Assembly: GCF_030696885.1 (NCBI RefSeq)
Contig: NZ_JAUYRI010000009.1
Location: 62,001 to 126,000, forward strand
Direction: 5' to 3'
Source: Thiobacillus sp.
Lineage (GTDB): Bacteria > Pseudomonadota > Gammaproteobacteria > Burkholderiales > Thiobacillaceae
Length of the DNA stretch: 64,000 bases
Of the stretch, positions 18,205-27,622 are shown one piece after another (position 1 is the first letter of the stretch; every line of letters begins with the position of its first letter). Below the pieces are notes generated by a model. It searched no databases. It saw nothing but the letters and a program-made list of their open reading frames with translations, and was not told where the DNA came from. Made by a program: the position numbers and the translations under genes.

Positions 18205-18819
18205 CTATTTCCAGTGGGAATAGTCCATTCGAGCGGAGAATAATGACTTGTGATAAAGAAATCCGAAGTTCGGGTATTTGGCTTTCAATTCGTCTCTGCG
18301 ACTGCTACTTTGGCACACCGCACCCAAAATGTATTTGGGTTCAATGATGTCAAAGACTAGAACCTCCGCTTGCGGATTGGTCGGGCAGTCATCGGGTAGT
18401 TTTAGATCCGTTCGGCACGGCTTGCCATCTGCTGGCGAGAAAAGTTTTTCAAATGCGCCGAGTCCTTTACGACTGGCCAGCGGGATTGCCTTTACGTTGC
18501 TGCTGGCTGCATTTTCGTAACAAAAGGCACAGTCCTTAAGCCAAAGAATACTCGGCTTGCAAGCGAGTACAACCCATTCTTGCTGTGGATTATGCTGCCG
18601 CAAACTGAAGAACATCTTGTAATTTGGATGCCCAATTGATAAGCAATTAGCTGCCTTTTCACCATCCAGCCTATAAGCATCATTATAAATAGCACTGGTT
18701 GATTGGGCCTCAAGGATTGCTCTTGGGACGAGGCCGTTCAGGAGAATGGAATCCAAATTCTCCAATCGCGTGAAGTGCCAGACGAACTTTATTTTTCGTT
18801 TTTCCACTGCCGCTTCCAC
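18205..18819 (-). CDS. DarT-family DNA ADP-ribosyltransferase toxin
   Basis: A 204-residue protein of the DarT (DUF4433) family. It opens KFVWHFTRLENLDSILLNGL (residues 11-30), the NAD-binding start of DarT, and carries the catalytic-Glu motif QAEVLVFDIIEPKYI (Glu152) near the C terminus. DarT enzymes attach ADP-ribose to bases in single-stranded DNA. The frame is open to 18900, but I chose GTG at 18819 because an agagga ribosome binding site lies seven bases upstream and the length then matches the family. Pairing with a NADAR protein rather than DarG suggests the guanine-modifying DarT1 branch. First gene of the island. Confidence 0.82.
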   Translation of the reverse strand: MEAAVEKRKIKFVWHFTRLENLDSILLNGLVPRAILEAQSTSAIYNDAYRLDGEKAANCLSIGHPNYKMFFSLRQHNPQQEWVVLACKPSILWLKDCAFCYENAASSNVKAIPLASRKGLGAFEKLFSPADGKPCRTDLKLPDDCPTNPQAEVLVFDIIEPKYILGAVCQSSSRRDELKAKYPNFGFLYHKSLFSARMDYSHWK

Positions 18820-18900
18820 AATCAATCCTCTTGTACTTTGATCGGCGCTAAGGATTGCAGCATTCAGAGGATGGCGCAACATCGCGATCAGATTCAGCAA

Positions 18901-18930
18901 TAAAAAGCGCGACTGATCGCTCAGCCGCGC
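18901..18930 (-). terminator. rho-independent terminator of htpG
   Basis: On the minus strand GCGCG-G-CTGA pairs with TCAG-T-CGCGC across a four-base loop, one internal mismatch, followed directly by TTTTTA. It lies 54 bases beyond the htpG stop and just ahead of the DarT gene, so it insulates the toxin gene from htpG transcription. Confidence 0.75.
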
Positions 18931-18983
18931 CGGGACAACAGGTTGAAGGCCGCTCGCATTTCGACATGTGCGGCCTCTTTTAG

Positions 18984-20879
<1,896 letters not shown>

Positions 20880-20941
20880 GCCTTTATCTCCCGTAAGGTA
20901 CAAACAAGGTGATACGGGAAATGGGGGCGGGTTGGCGGGTT

Positions 20942-21049
20942 TCAAGCCCTGTCGCTCAGGTAGGGCTTGAGGCCTTCGACGATGAGAGGGTTGTTCAGCT
21001 TCGATGTGATGGGCGGCTGAGGCAGGTTCTGCCCCGCCGGCACACCGAG
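20942..21049 (-). pseudogene. decayed ppk fragment in frame behind the DUF2007/EF-hand gene
   Basis: Directly after the TGA of the next gene upstream, the same frame reads 35 more sense codons to a second TGA. Their end, [18 protein letters not shown], matches KLKKRVILEGLKPYLRDN of the polyphosphate kinase encoded 1 kb away; about 43 of 53 bases at 20952-21004 are identical to 22012-22064. This is a short displaced copy of ppk, not an intact gene. The first ~14 codons show weaker or no similarity. Confidence 0.65.
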
Positions 21050-21847
21050 TCAGGGCGCCAGGGTGATCACTTGCTCTTCGATGACCTCTGCGGTCGCCGA
21101 ATAGACATAGCGCTTGTCGAGCTTGCCGTCCTTGTCCGCGTCGACCTCTGCGGTTGTGAGTACGCCAAGCCGATAGTGCTCGATCCGAACAGGCAACGCG
21201 GTGTACGGGTTGAGGAATTCGACAGAGGTCAGCACGCCGTGCGCATAGTGGTATCTCAGGTCCGGGAGAGTGTCTCCATCGGTATCCACTTCGCCGACTT
21301 CGTACTTCCCCTTACGCAAGCGGTAACGGCTTTCGAAGACGCCGTCGAAGTCGTCATCCGCTTCGGCCGACACGACATGCCCCTGCCTGTCGGCGGTTTC
21401 GACATAGTCAATTTTTCCGTCCAGGTTGCGATCCTCCTTGGACCCGAGAAACGTGCCACTTGGCGAATAACGCCAGATCAGGTCGGGCACGCCGTCATGG
21501 TTGTAGTCGATTCCATCGTTGTTCAAAGGCGCACGGAAGAACAAGTAGGAGCCTGCTACCCCAATCAGTACGCCGACCAAAAGGGCCGCAAAGCCGTTAT
21601 TTTGCCGTTGAGCGGGTGCCGGGGCCGGGTCATGCACCTCTGTGGCCTCCCATCTCTGGATCACGGCTCTTGCCCGTTCATAATTCTCGGCGTCGACCAT
21701 CAGGCGGACGAGGCCACTTGCCGGAAGCTCACCAACGCCGCCCTGGAGGTAAGCGCCATTCACCTGCGTGGGGATGCCCTCCTGCTGCAGCAGATCGTGA
21801 AGCATTTGGGCTTCGAGGCTATTCGATGCTTCGTAGAGGGTCTTCAC
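21050..21847 (-). CDS. DUF2007 signalling-type protein with EF-hand-like repeats
   Basis: A 265-residue protein. Residues 1-68 fit DUF2007 (putative signal-transducing protein; [26 protein letters not shown] and [15 protein letters not shown]). A membrane segment follows at ~86-105, then an outer region with at least five acidic DxDxDG-type loops ([44 protein letters not shown]), typical of calcium-binding EF-hand or dockerin repeats. This would place a cytoplasmic sensor fold on one side of the membrane and a calcium-binding region on the other. Sits between htpG and ppk on the same strand. Confidence 0.75.
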   Translation of the reverse strand: MKTLYEASNSLEAQMLHDLLQQEGIPTQVNGAYLQGGVGELPASGLVRLMVDAENYERARAVIQRWEATEVHDPAPAPAQRQNNGFAALLVGVLIGVAGSYLFFRAPLNNDGIDYNHDGVPDLIWRYSPSGTFLGSKEDRNLDGKIDYVETADRQGHVVSAEADDDFDGVFESRYRLRKGKYEVGEVDTDGDTLPDLRYHYAHGVLTSVEFLNPYTALPVRIEHYRLGVLTTAEVDADKDGKLDKRYVYSATAEVIEEQVITLAP

Positions 21848-21893
21848 GGATCCTGGTCGAGTGGACGGGTGGGAGAAGCATAACGGAGCCGGC

Positions 21894-23975
21894 TCATTTT
21901 TGTCTGGAGAACAGGTCCAGCAGCACGTCCTGGGCGCTGTAACGCTTGGCGCGGCGCGCCTTGCGGCGACGGTAGCTGCCGTCGGGCTGCATGTCCCAGG
22001 CTTGCACGTTGTCGCGCAGGTAGGGTTTGAGGCCTTCGAGGATGACGCGCTTTTTCAGCTTGGGGTTGAGGATGGGAAAGCCGGTTTCGATGCGGCGAAA
22101 GAAGTTGCGGTCCATCCAGTCGGCGGAGGACAGATAGACCTGCTCGACGCCGCCGTTCCTGAAATAGAAGATGCGTGTGTGCTCGAGGAAGCGCCCGACC
22201 ACCGAGCGCACCCGGATGTTGTCCGACAGGCCGGCGATGCCGGGGCGCAAGGCGCACACGCCGCGGATGATGAGGTCGATCTTCACCCCCGCCTGGCTGG
22301 CGGCATACAGCGCAGCGATGACCTGCGGCTCCAGCAGCGCGTTCATCTTGGCGATGATGGCGGCGGGTTTGCCGGCGGCGGCCAGCGCGGTTTCGTGGTT
22401 GATGGCGGCGACGACTTCGCTGTGCAGCGTGAACGGCGCCTGCCACAGGCGCTTGAGTTTGCCGGCCTTGCCCAGCCCGGTGATCTGGGTGAACAGGCTG
22501 GCGACGTCGGCGGTAATAGTTTCGTCGGCGGTCAGCAGGCCAAAGTCGGTATACAGGCGGGCGGTACGGGCGTGGTAGTTGCCGGTGCCCAGGTGGGCGT
22601 AGCGGCGCAGTTCGCCCTCTTCGCGGCGGACGACCAGCGCGAGCTTGGCATGCGTTTTGTGGCCGACGACGCCATAGACGACATGGGCGCCGACTTCCTC
22701 CAGCTTGGCCGCCCAGTTGATGTTGGCTTCTTCGTCGAAACGCGCCATCAGCTCGACCACCACGGTGACTTCCTTGCCCGCCTGGGCGGCGCGGATCAGC
22801 GCCTGCATCAGCTTGGAGTCGGTGCCGGTGCGGTAGACCGTTTGCCGCATGGCGACCACGCTGGGGTCGGCGGCGGCCTGCTCGATGAAGTCGATCACCG
22901 GCTGGAAGGATTCGAACGGGTGGTGCAGCAGAACGTCGCCCTTGCGGATGTGCGCAAAGATGTCGTCCTGCTTGGCCAGCCGCGCGGGCAGGGCGGGGAT
23001 CAAGGGTGCAAACTTGAGCTCAGGACGGTCGACCCAGTCGGGCACCTGCATCAGGCGCACCAGGTTGACCGGGCCGTGTTCCTGGTAGAGGTCGTCTGGA
23101 TCGAGCTCGAATTGTTCTAGCAGGAAGGCCGCCATCGAGGTCGAGCAATTGTCGGCCACCTCCAGCCGCACCGCGGCACCAAAGTGGCGTTGCGGCAACT
23201 CGCCCTGCAGCGCCTGGCGCAGGTTCTTGGTTTCCTCGTCGTCGACGAAGAGGTCGGAATTGCGGGTGACGCGAAACTGGTAGCAACCCTGCACCGTCAT
23301 CCCGGCGAACAGCTCGCCGACGTGGGCGTGCAGGATGGACGACAGGAACACGAAGCCGTATTCGCAGCCGGCGATTTCCTCCGGCAGGCGGATGACGCGC
23401 GGCAGCGAGCGCGGCGCCTGCACCACGGCGGCGCCGGAATTGCGGCCGAAGGCGTCGCGTCCGGACAGCTCGACCGCAAAGTTGAGGCTCTTGTTGAGCA
23501 CGCGCGGAAAGGGGTGCGAGGGATCAAGTCCCACCGGGGTGAGCACCGGCATCAGCTCGCGGAAAAAGTAGTCGCGAATCCACGCCGCCTGGGCTTCGTT
23601 CCAATGCGTACGGCGAAAAAAATGCACGCCGTTTTCGGCCAGCTCGGGAACGATATCGTCGTTGAAGAGTTCGTACTGCCGGGCCACCAGCGCATGCGCC
23701 ATGTCTGATACCGCACGAAACTGCTGGCGCGGGGTCAGCCCGTCGGGCGAGCGCTGGGTGGAGTTGGCGCGGATCTGCTCTTTCAGTCCGGCCACCCGAA
23801 CTTCGAAGAATTCGTCCATGTTGCTGGACACGATGCACAGGAATTTCAGCCGCTCCAGCAAGGGCATGGTGGGATCGTCGGCCTGCGCCAGCACGCGGCG
23901 CTGGAATTCGAGAATGCCGAGCTCGCGGTTGATCAGCGTCTCGGGACTGGGGAGTGTCATCGTTTTGATATCCAT
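21894..23975 (-). CDS. ppk1: polyphosphate kinase Ppk1
   Basis: A 693-residue polyphosphate kinase, full length for Ppk1. It begins NRELGILEFQRRVLAQA after a short leader and has the SSNMDEFFEVRVAG motif. The autophosphorylated His lies in KTHAKLALV, followed by GTGNYHARTARLYTD in the second catalytic block. It makes polyphosphate from ATP and can run in reverse. Alternative start Met6 at 23960 is possible. It is divergent from the CYTH-CHAD gene; a Pho box and a tandem repeat lie between, pointing to phosphate-starvation control. Confidence 0.95.
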   Translation of the reverse strand: MDIKTMTLPSPETLINRELGILEFQRRVLAQADDPTMPLLERLKFLCIVSSNMDEFFEVRVAGLKEQIRANSTQRSPDGLTPRQQFRAVSDMAHALVARQYELFNDDIVPELAENGVHFFRRTHWNEAQAAWIRDYFFRELMPVLTPVGLDPSHPFPRVLNKSLNFAVELSGRDAFGRNSGAAVVQAPRSLPRVIRLPEEIAGCEYGFVFLSSILHAHVGELFAGMTVQGCYQFRVTRNSDLFVDDEETKNLRQALQGELPQRHFGAAVRLEVADNCSTSMAAFLLEQFELDPDDLYQEHGPVNLVRLMQVPDWVDRPELKFAPLIPALPARLAKQDDIFAHIRKGDVLLHHPFESFQPVIDFIEQAAADPSVVAMRQTVYRTGTDSKLMQALIRAAQAGKEVTVVVELMARFDEEANINWAAKLEEVGAHVVYGVVGHKTHAKLALVVRREEGELRRYAHLGTGNYHARTARLYTDFGLLTADETITADVASLFTQITGLGKAGKLKRLWQAPFTLHSEVVAAINHETALAAAGKPAAIIAKMNALLEPQVIAALYAASQAGVKIDLIIRGVCALRPGIAGLSDNIRVRSVVGRFLEHTRIFYFRNGGVEQVYLSSADWMDRNFFRRIETGFPILNPKLKKRVILEGLKPYLRDNVQAWDMQPDGSYRRRKARRAKRYSAQDVLLDLFSRQK

Positions 23976-23977
23976 GT

Positions 23978-24089
23978 CGTGCTTGAATCCTGACGTGCTT
24001 GAAACTTGGCGTGTTTGAATCTTGGTGTGTTTGAGTCTTGGCGGGCTTGAATCTCAGTGCGCTTGAATTTTGGCGTGCTTGAATGATAA
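23978..24089 (-). repeat. seven tandem copies of a 16-bp repeat in the ppk leader
   Basis: The plus strand shows seven adjacent 16-base units with consensus cgtgcttgaatcttgg, beginning at 23978, 23994, 24010, 24026, 24042, 24058 and 24074, with no spacers. The first copy ends at the ppk start region and the last touches a TATCAT hexamer. Copies differ at one to six positions. Because the unit is not a multiple of three it is unlikely to be translated. Probable role: regulator binding or leader RNA structure; unproven. Confidence 0.9.
24083..24088 (-). promoter_or_regulatory. candidate -10 hexamer for ppk
   Basis: On the minus strand TATCAT lies 21 bases downstream of the Pho box, at the start of the tandem repeats. 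PhoB-dependent promoters usually place the -10 about 10 bases from the last repeat; one extra 11-base unit would explain the distance. No good -35 is seen, as expected for an activated promoter. Confidence 0.4.
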
Positions 24090-24109
24090 GGGGCCACCGG
24101 GGCCCCAAT

Positions 24110-24127
24110 ATGACAGTTAAATGACAA
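24110..24127 (-). promoter_or_regulatory. Pho box (PhoB binding site)
   Basis: The plus-strand sequence ATGACAG-TTAA-ATGACAA is, on the other strand, TTGTCAT-TTAA-CTGTCAT: two 7-base direct repeats with a 4-base spacer, matching the Pho box consensus CTGTCAT-N4-CTGTCAT at 13 of 14 repeat positions. It lies about 135 bases upstream of ppk and overlaps the start codon of the CYTH-CHAD gene, so it could activate ppk and possibly repress or couple the divergent gene. Confidence 0.8.
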
Positions 24128-25653
24128 CTACGCATCCGCAGGAAATCGAACTCAAGCTGGCGCTACCGCCCGAACAGGCCGCGGCCTTTCTCAAGCGCAT
24201 GGCCCGGCGGCGCAGCGTGCCGGTGAAGCACGACCTGATCACCCGCTATTTCGACACCCCCGACTTTGCGCTGAGCGCGCTGGGTGTGGCGTTGCGGGTG
24301 CGCCGCGTGGGCCGCCGCTGGCTGCAGACCTTGAAGACCGAAGGCGAGCGCCAGGGCGGGCTGTCGCGCCGTGCCGAATATGAAATGCCGGTGGCAGGCG
24401 ACGCGCCGGACTGGACGCGGTTTCCACCCGAGGCGCTGGCCTGGGTGCCGGAGGCGCTGCGCGATGCCCTTGTTCCGGTGTTCGAGACGCGCTTTCACCG
24501 TACCGCCTGGCAGCTGAAGGGCAAGGGCGGCGCGGCGATCGAAGTGGCGCTGGACGTGGGCGAGGTGCGGGCCGGCGAGCGCAGCCAGCCGATTTGCGAG
24601 ATCGAACTCGAACTGAAAGCCGGCCAGCCGGATGCACTGTTTGCGCTCGCGCTGGAGTGGGCCGCTGCCTTCGACTATCTGCCGTTCGACGTCAGCAAGG
24701 CCGAACGCGGCGTGCAGCTTGCGCAGGGCGAAGCGGATGCGCCACTGAAGTCGGCAGCGATGCGACTGGACGGCGACATGAGCGTGGAGGACGGCTTTGC
24801 CGCGATCGTGCAGGCATGTCTCGCGCAGTTCCAGAGCAATCTGCCGGGCGTGTTTGCCAGCAACGACATCGAGCACGTGCACCAGGCGCGGGTAGCGCTG
24901 CGGCGGCTGCGTGCGGCATTGCGGCTCTATCGCAAGGCGTGCGTGCTGCCGGACGCACTGATGGACGGGCTGCGCACGCTGGCCGCCGCGCTCGGCCCGG
25001 CGCGCGACTGGGACGTGTTGTTGGCGGAAACCCTGCCAGCGATCGCGCCGCATTGTCCCGATCCCGATGCCTGGCAGCGCGGCATGCAGGTGCTGGAGGC
25101 GCACCGGATCGACGTGCGGTCGGCCATGCAGACGGCCATCAGGCTGGGGCATCCGGGCGCCTGGCTGCTGGCGGTTCAGCGCTGGCTGCTGCAGCGCGGC
25201 TGGCGGGCCGCTCCGCCGGCGCAGCGTCTGATCCAGTTGTCGCCGCTGGAACAATGGGCGCGCCGTGCGCTGCAGAAGGGACATCGCCGCGTCGCCCGCG
25301 GTGCGCGCGATTTCGATCAGCTGGAACCGGCGCAGCGCCACGCCCTGCGCATTGCGATCAAGCGCCAGCGTTATGCGGCCGAGTTTTTCCAGCCCCTGTT
25401 TGGCGGGTACCCTGAGGGGCATCAACGTCGGCAGGCTCGCTATCTGGCTGCCCTGCGCGACGCGCAGGACAGCCTTGGGCGCAGCAACGACGCGCATGTG
25501 GCGTGGGGCCTGCTGACGTCGGGTCCGGCGGTCGACGCCGGGCCGATGGGGCAATTCGTGCTCGGCTGGCTGGCGGCAAAGCTGGCGGAGGCTGCGAACG
25601 ACGAAAGCGCGGGTGCGGTGCGGGACATTCTGACACTGAAGCGCGACTGGTAA
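24121..25653 (+). CDS. CYTH and CHAD domain protein (polyphosphate-associated)
   Basis: A 510-residue protein. The N-terminal CYTH domain (residues ~5-205) has the EIELKL signature at 8-13 and further acidic and basic tunnel residues, typical of inorganic triphosphatases. The C-terminal CHAD domain (~225-500) is helical and Arg/His-rich, starting EHVHQARVALRRLRAALRLY. CHAD domains bind polyphosphate and target proteins to polyphosphate granules. Divergent from ppk with a Pho box over its start codon; together they argue for a shared role in polyphosphate metabolism. Confidence 0.92.
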   Translation: MTTTHPQEIELKLALPPEQAAAFLKRMARRRSVPVKHDLITRYFDTPDFALSALGVALRVRRVGRRWLQTLKTEGERQGGLSRRAEYEMPVAGDAPDWTRFPPEALAWVPEALRDALVPVFETRFHRTAWQLKGKGGAAIEVALDVGEVRAGERSQPICEIELELKAGQPDALFALALEWAAAFDYLPFDVSKAERGVQLAQGEADAPLKSAAMRLDGDMSVEDGFAAIVQACLAQFQSNLPGVFASNDIEHVHQARVALRRLRAALRLYRKACVLPDALMDGLRTLAAALGPARDWDVLLAETLPAIAPHCPDPDAWQRGMQVLEAHRIDVRSAMQTAIRLGHPGAWLLAVQRWLLQRGWRAAPPAQRLIQLSPLEQWARRALQKGHRRVARGARDFDQLEPAQRHALRIAIKRQRYAAEFFQPLFGGYPEGHQRRQARYLAALRDAQDSLGRSNDAHVAWGLLTSGPAVDAGPMGQFVLGWLAAKLAEAANDESAGAVRDILTLKRDW

Positions 25654-25726
25654 GCGTATGGCTGCGCCGGGTTATGCTGGCCTGTGCTGAACGGATAAAC
25701 GAACGATTTTTTGCGAGGCAAGACAG

Positions 25727-26179
25727 ATGGATCTCATTTTGTGGCGACACGCCGAAGCGGAAGACGGCATGCCCGATCTCGAACGCGAGCTGACCGACAA
25801 GGGCCGCAAGCAGGCTTCGCGCATGGCCGACTGGCTCAACCCGCGCTTGCCGCCGGATATCCGCGTGCTGGTGAGCCCCGCCACGCGCACCCTGCAAACG
25901 GCACAGGCGCTGGGACGCTACTACGACCAGGTTCCGGCACTGGCGCCGGGGGCCAGCGCCGCCGACCTGCTGGCCGCCGCAGGCTGGCCGGAGGCGCCCT
26001 ATCCGGTGCTGATCATTGGCCATCAGCCCACGCTGGGGCAGGCAGCGATGCGCCTGCTGGCCGGACAGGCGGGCGACCTGACGGTAAAAAAAGGCGGCAT
26101 CTGGTGGTTTCAGGGCCGCGAGCGGGCCGGGCAGATGCAGGTGGTATTGCGCGCTGTGGCCGCGCCTGACTGGTTATAA
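25727..26179 (+). CDS. sixA: phosphohistidine phosphatase SixA
   Basis: A 150-residue histidine-phosphatase-fold protein. The catalytic RHAEAE motif is at residues 7-12; the second catalytic His is in IIGHQPTL (about residue 99). SixA in E. coli dephosphorylates phosphohistidine on signalling or PTS proteins. Size and motif order agree with SixA. It follows the CYTH-CHAD gene by 73 bases and may share its transcript. Confidence 0.88.
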   Translation: MDLILWRHAEAEDGMPDLERELTDKGRKQASRMADWLNPRLPPDIRVLVSPATRTLQTAQALGRYYDQVPALAPGASAADLLAAAGWPEAPYPVLIIGHQPTLGQAAMRLLAGQAGDLTVKKGGIWWFQGRERAGQMQVVLRAVAAPDWL

Positions 26180-26180
26180 T
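26175..26180 (+). promoter_or_regulatory. candidate -10 hexamer ahead of the fli operon
   Basis: A perfect TATAAT overlaps the end of sixA, about 65 bases before fliF. No convincing -35 at the right distance, so this is tentative; flagellar operons may use another sigma factor or an activator. Confidence 0.3.
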
Positions 26181-26245
26181 CGCCATGTGAACAAACAGCC
26201 CATCCAGCATCAGGCGACCCCGCAGACCCCGGCCCCGCAGACGAG

Positions 26246-27622
26246 GTGCTTTCCGTGCCGGGTTGGCTGAGCAGTCTGCGCGAATTGATCGCTGAAGCGA
26301 GTCCCCTGCGCCGCTTCACGTTCACCCTGCTGGTGCTGTTGCCGCTGGCCGCACTGGCCGCGGCGTATCTGTGGTTTACCCCGCCTGTCTACCGCGTGTT
26401 GTACACGCAGCTGTCCGATCGTTCCGGCGGCGAAGTCATCGCAGCGCTCGAGCAACTCGACATTCCCTATCGCCTGTCTGCCGCCGACGGCAGCATCGAA
26501 GTGCCGGCCGATCGCCTGCATGCCGCACGCTATCGTCTGGCTGCGCAGGGTCTGCCCAAATCCGATGCCGATGCGCAGGACGAAGCCGAGCGTGCGCCGC
26601 GCTTTGGCGCGTCGTCGCTGCAGGAGCAGCAGCGTTTTCAGCGCGCGCTCGAAACCGATCTCGCACGTTCGATCCAGACCCTGGAAGCGGTCGAACTGGC
26701 GCGCGTGCACCTCGCGTTGCCCAAGGTGTCGCCTTTCCTGCGCGATGCGCCGCCCGCCACTGCCGCGGTGCTGGTGCGGCTGCGTCCGGGAGCGCAACTG
26801 CAGGCGGAGCAGGTGACGACGATCCAGACCCTGGTGGCGGCCAGCGTGCCGCGCATGAAGCGTAGCGAAGTGCAGGTGCTCGGTCCGCACGGCATGGTGC
26901 TGGCCGACGCTGCGCCCGAGCCGGTGCAATCGCAGCGGCTGGCGCTGGAGCAGGATCTGGTGCGGCGCGTGCTCGCGGTGCTGACGCCCTGGTTGGGCGA
27001 GGACCGCGTCAGTGTGCAGGTCACCGCCACGCTGGACGACAGCGAAACCCGGCAGACCGTGGAGCGGGTGCAAAACGTCGTGGTGGCGGGGGCGGCGCAT
27101 CCGCTGGAAAAAAGCGTGCGCACCACGCGCGAGCCGGAAGGCCGCATCCAGCGTATCCAGGCCATCGTGATTCTGGGCTACGACGCCAGCGCGGAGGAGT
27201 TGCAGCGCGCCGGGCAACTGGCGCAGCAGGCGCTGGGCCTGGAGCCGGCGCGCGGCGACAGCGTCAACGTTTATGCCTTGCCGGCGGCTGCGCCGTCCGC
27301 TGCCGCAGAGGACGTGGCGCCGGCCGAGGTGTTGGAGAACGCACCGCCGGCGGCCTCGGCACCGGTCTCGGTTCCGCGTATGTCGCCGGCGAGCCCGTCG
27401 GCGTCTGCACGGGCCTGGAAGACCTTGCCGCCGTGGACGCTGGCGGCCGTTTCAGCCCTGCTGGCGCTGATGATCATGATGATCTGGCGCCGCCGCCGTC
27501 CGCCGCTCGAGGTCCCCGCGGTGGAGGCGGATTTCGACGCCGAACTCGATGCCACCCGCAATCAGGTGCTGGCCAATCCGCGCGTGACGGCGGATGTGGT
27601 CCGGCTGTGGATGCGCGCATGA
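26246..27622 (+). CDS. fliF: flagellar MS-ring protein FliF
   Basis: A 458-residue MS-ring protein, shorter than the usual ~550. It has an N-terminal membrane segment (residues ~26-47), the YscJ-type ring domain starting VYRVLYTQLSDRSGGEVIAALEQL, a second membrane segment near 393-412, and the FliG-binding C-terminal tail (NPRVTADVVRLWMR). Translation must start at GTG 26246 or GTG 26255, since no ATG is in frame upstream. A different frame starting at 26187 encodes NKQPIQHQ and could be a frameshifted N-terminus. First gene of the operon; fliE is absent. Confidence 0.92.
   Translation: MLSVPGWLSSLRELIAEASPLRRFTFTLLVLLPLAALAAAYLWFTPPVYRVLYTQLSDRSGGEVIAALEQLDIPYRLSAADGSIEVPADRLHAARYRLAAQGLPKSDADAQDEAERAPRFGASSLQEQQRFQRALETDLARSIQTLEAVELARVHLALPKVSPFLRDAPPATAAVLVRLRPGAQLQAEQVTTIQTLVAASVPRMKRSEVQVLGPHGMVLADAAPEPVQSQRLALEQDLVRRVLAVLTPWLGEDRVSVQVTATLDDSETRQTVERVQNVVVAGAAHPLEKSVRTTREPEGRIQRIQAIVILGYDASAEELQRAGQLAQQALGLEPARGDSVNVYALPAAAPSAAAEDVAPAEVLENAPPAASAPVSVPRMSPASPSASARAWKTLPPWTLAAVSALLALMIMMIWRRRRPPLEVPAVEADFDAELDATRNQVLANPRVTADVVRLWMRA

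Noticed and set aside
18953-18975. second hairpin (ggccgc...gcggcc) beyond htpG
   Set aside because: The T-rich tail is on the plus strand, where no gene ends; the hairpin at 18901-18930 is a better htpG terminator.
15264-18983. direct repeats (att sites) flanking the AT-rich island
   Set aside because: No matching sequences could be found by eye on the two sides; no integrase or tRNA is present.
21050-21052. TGA as selenocysteine or programmed readthrough in the DUF2007 gene
   Set aside because: No SECIS-like hairpin is apparent, and the downstream tail is better explained as a displaced ppk fragment.
21861-23120. 419-residue plus-strand open frame
   Set aside because: Antisense to ppk; composition is that of a shadow frame.
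23978-24089. CRISPR-like array
   Set aside because: The 16-bp units abut one another with no spacers and no cas genes are nearby; it is a simple tandem repeat.
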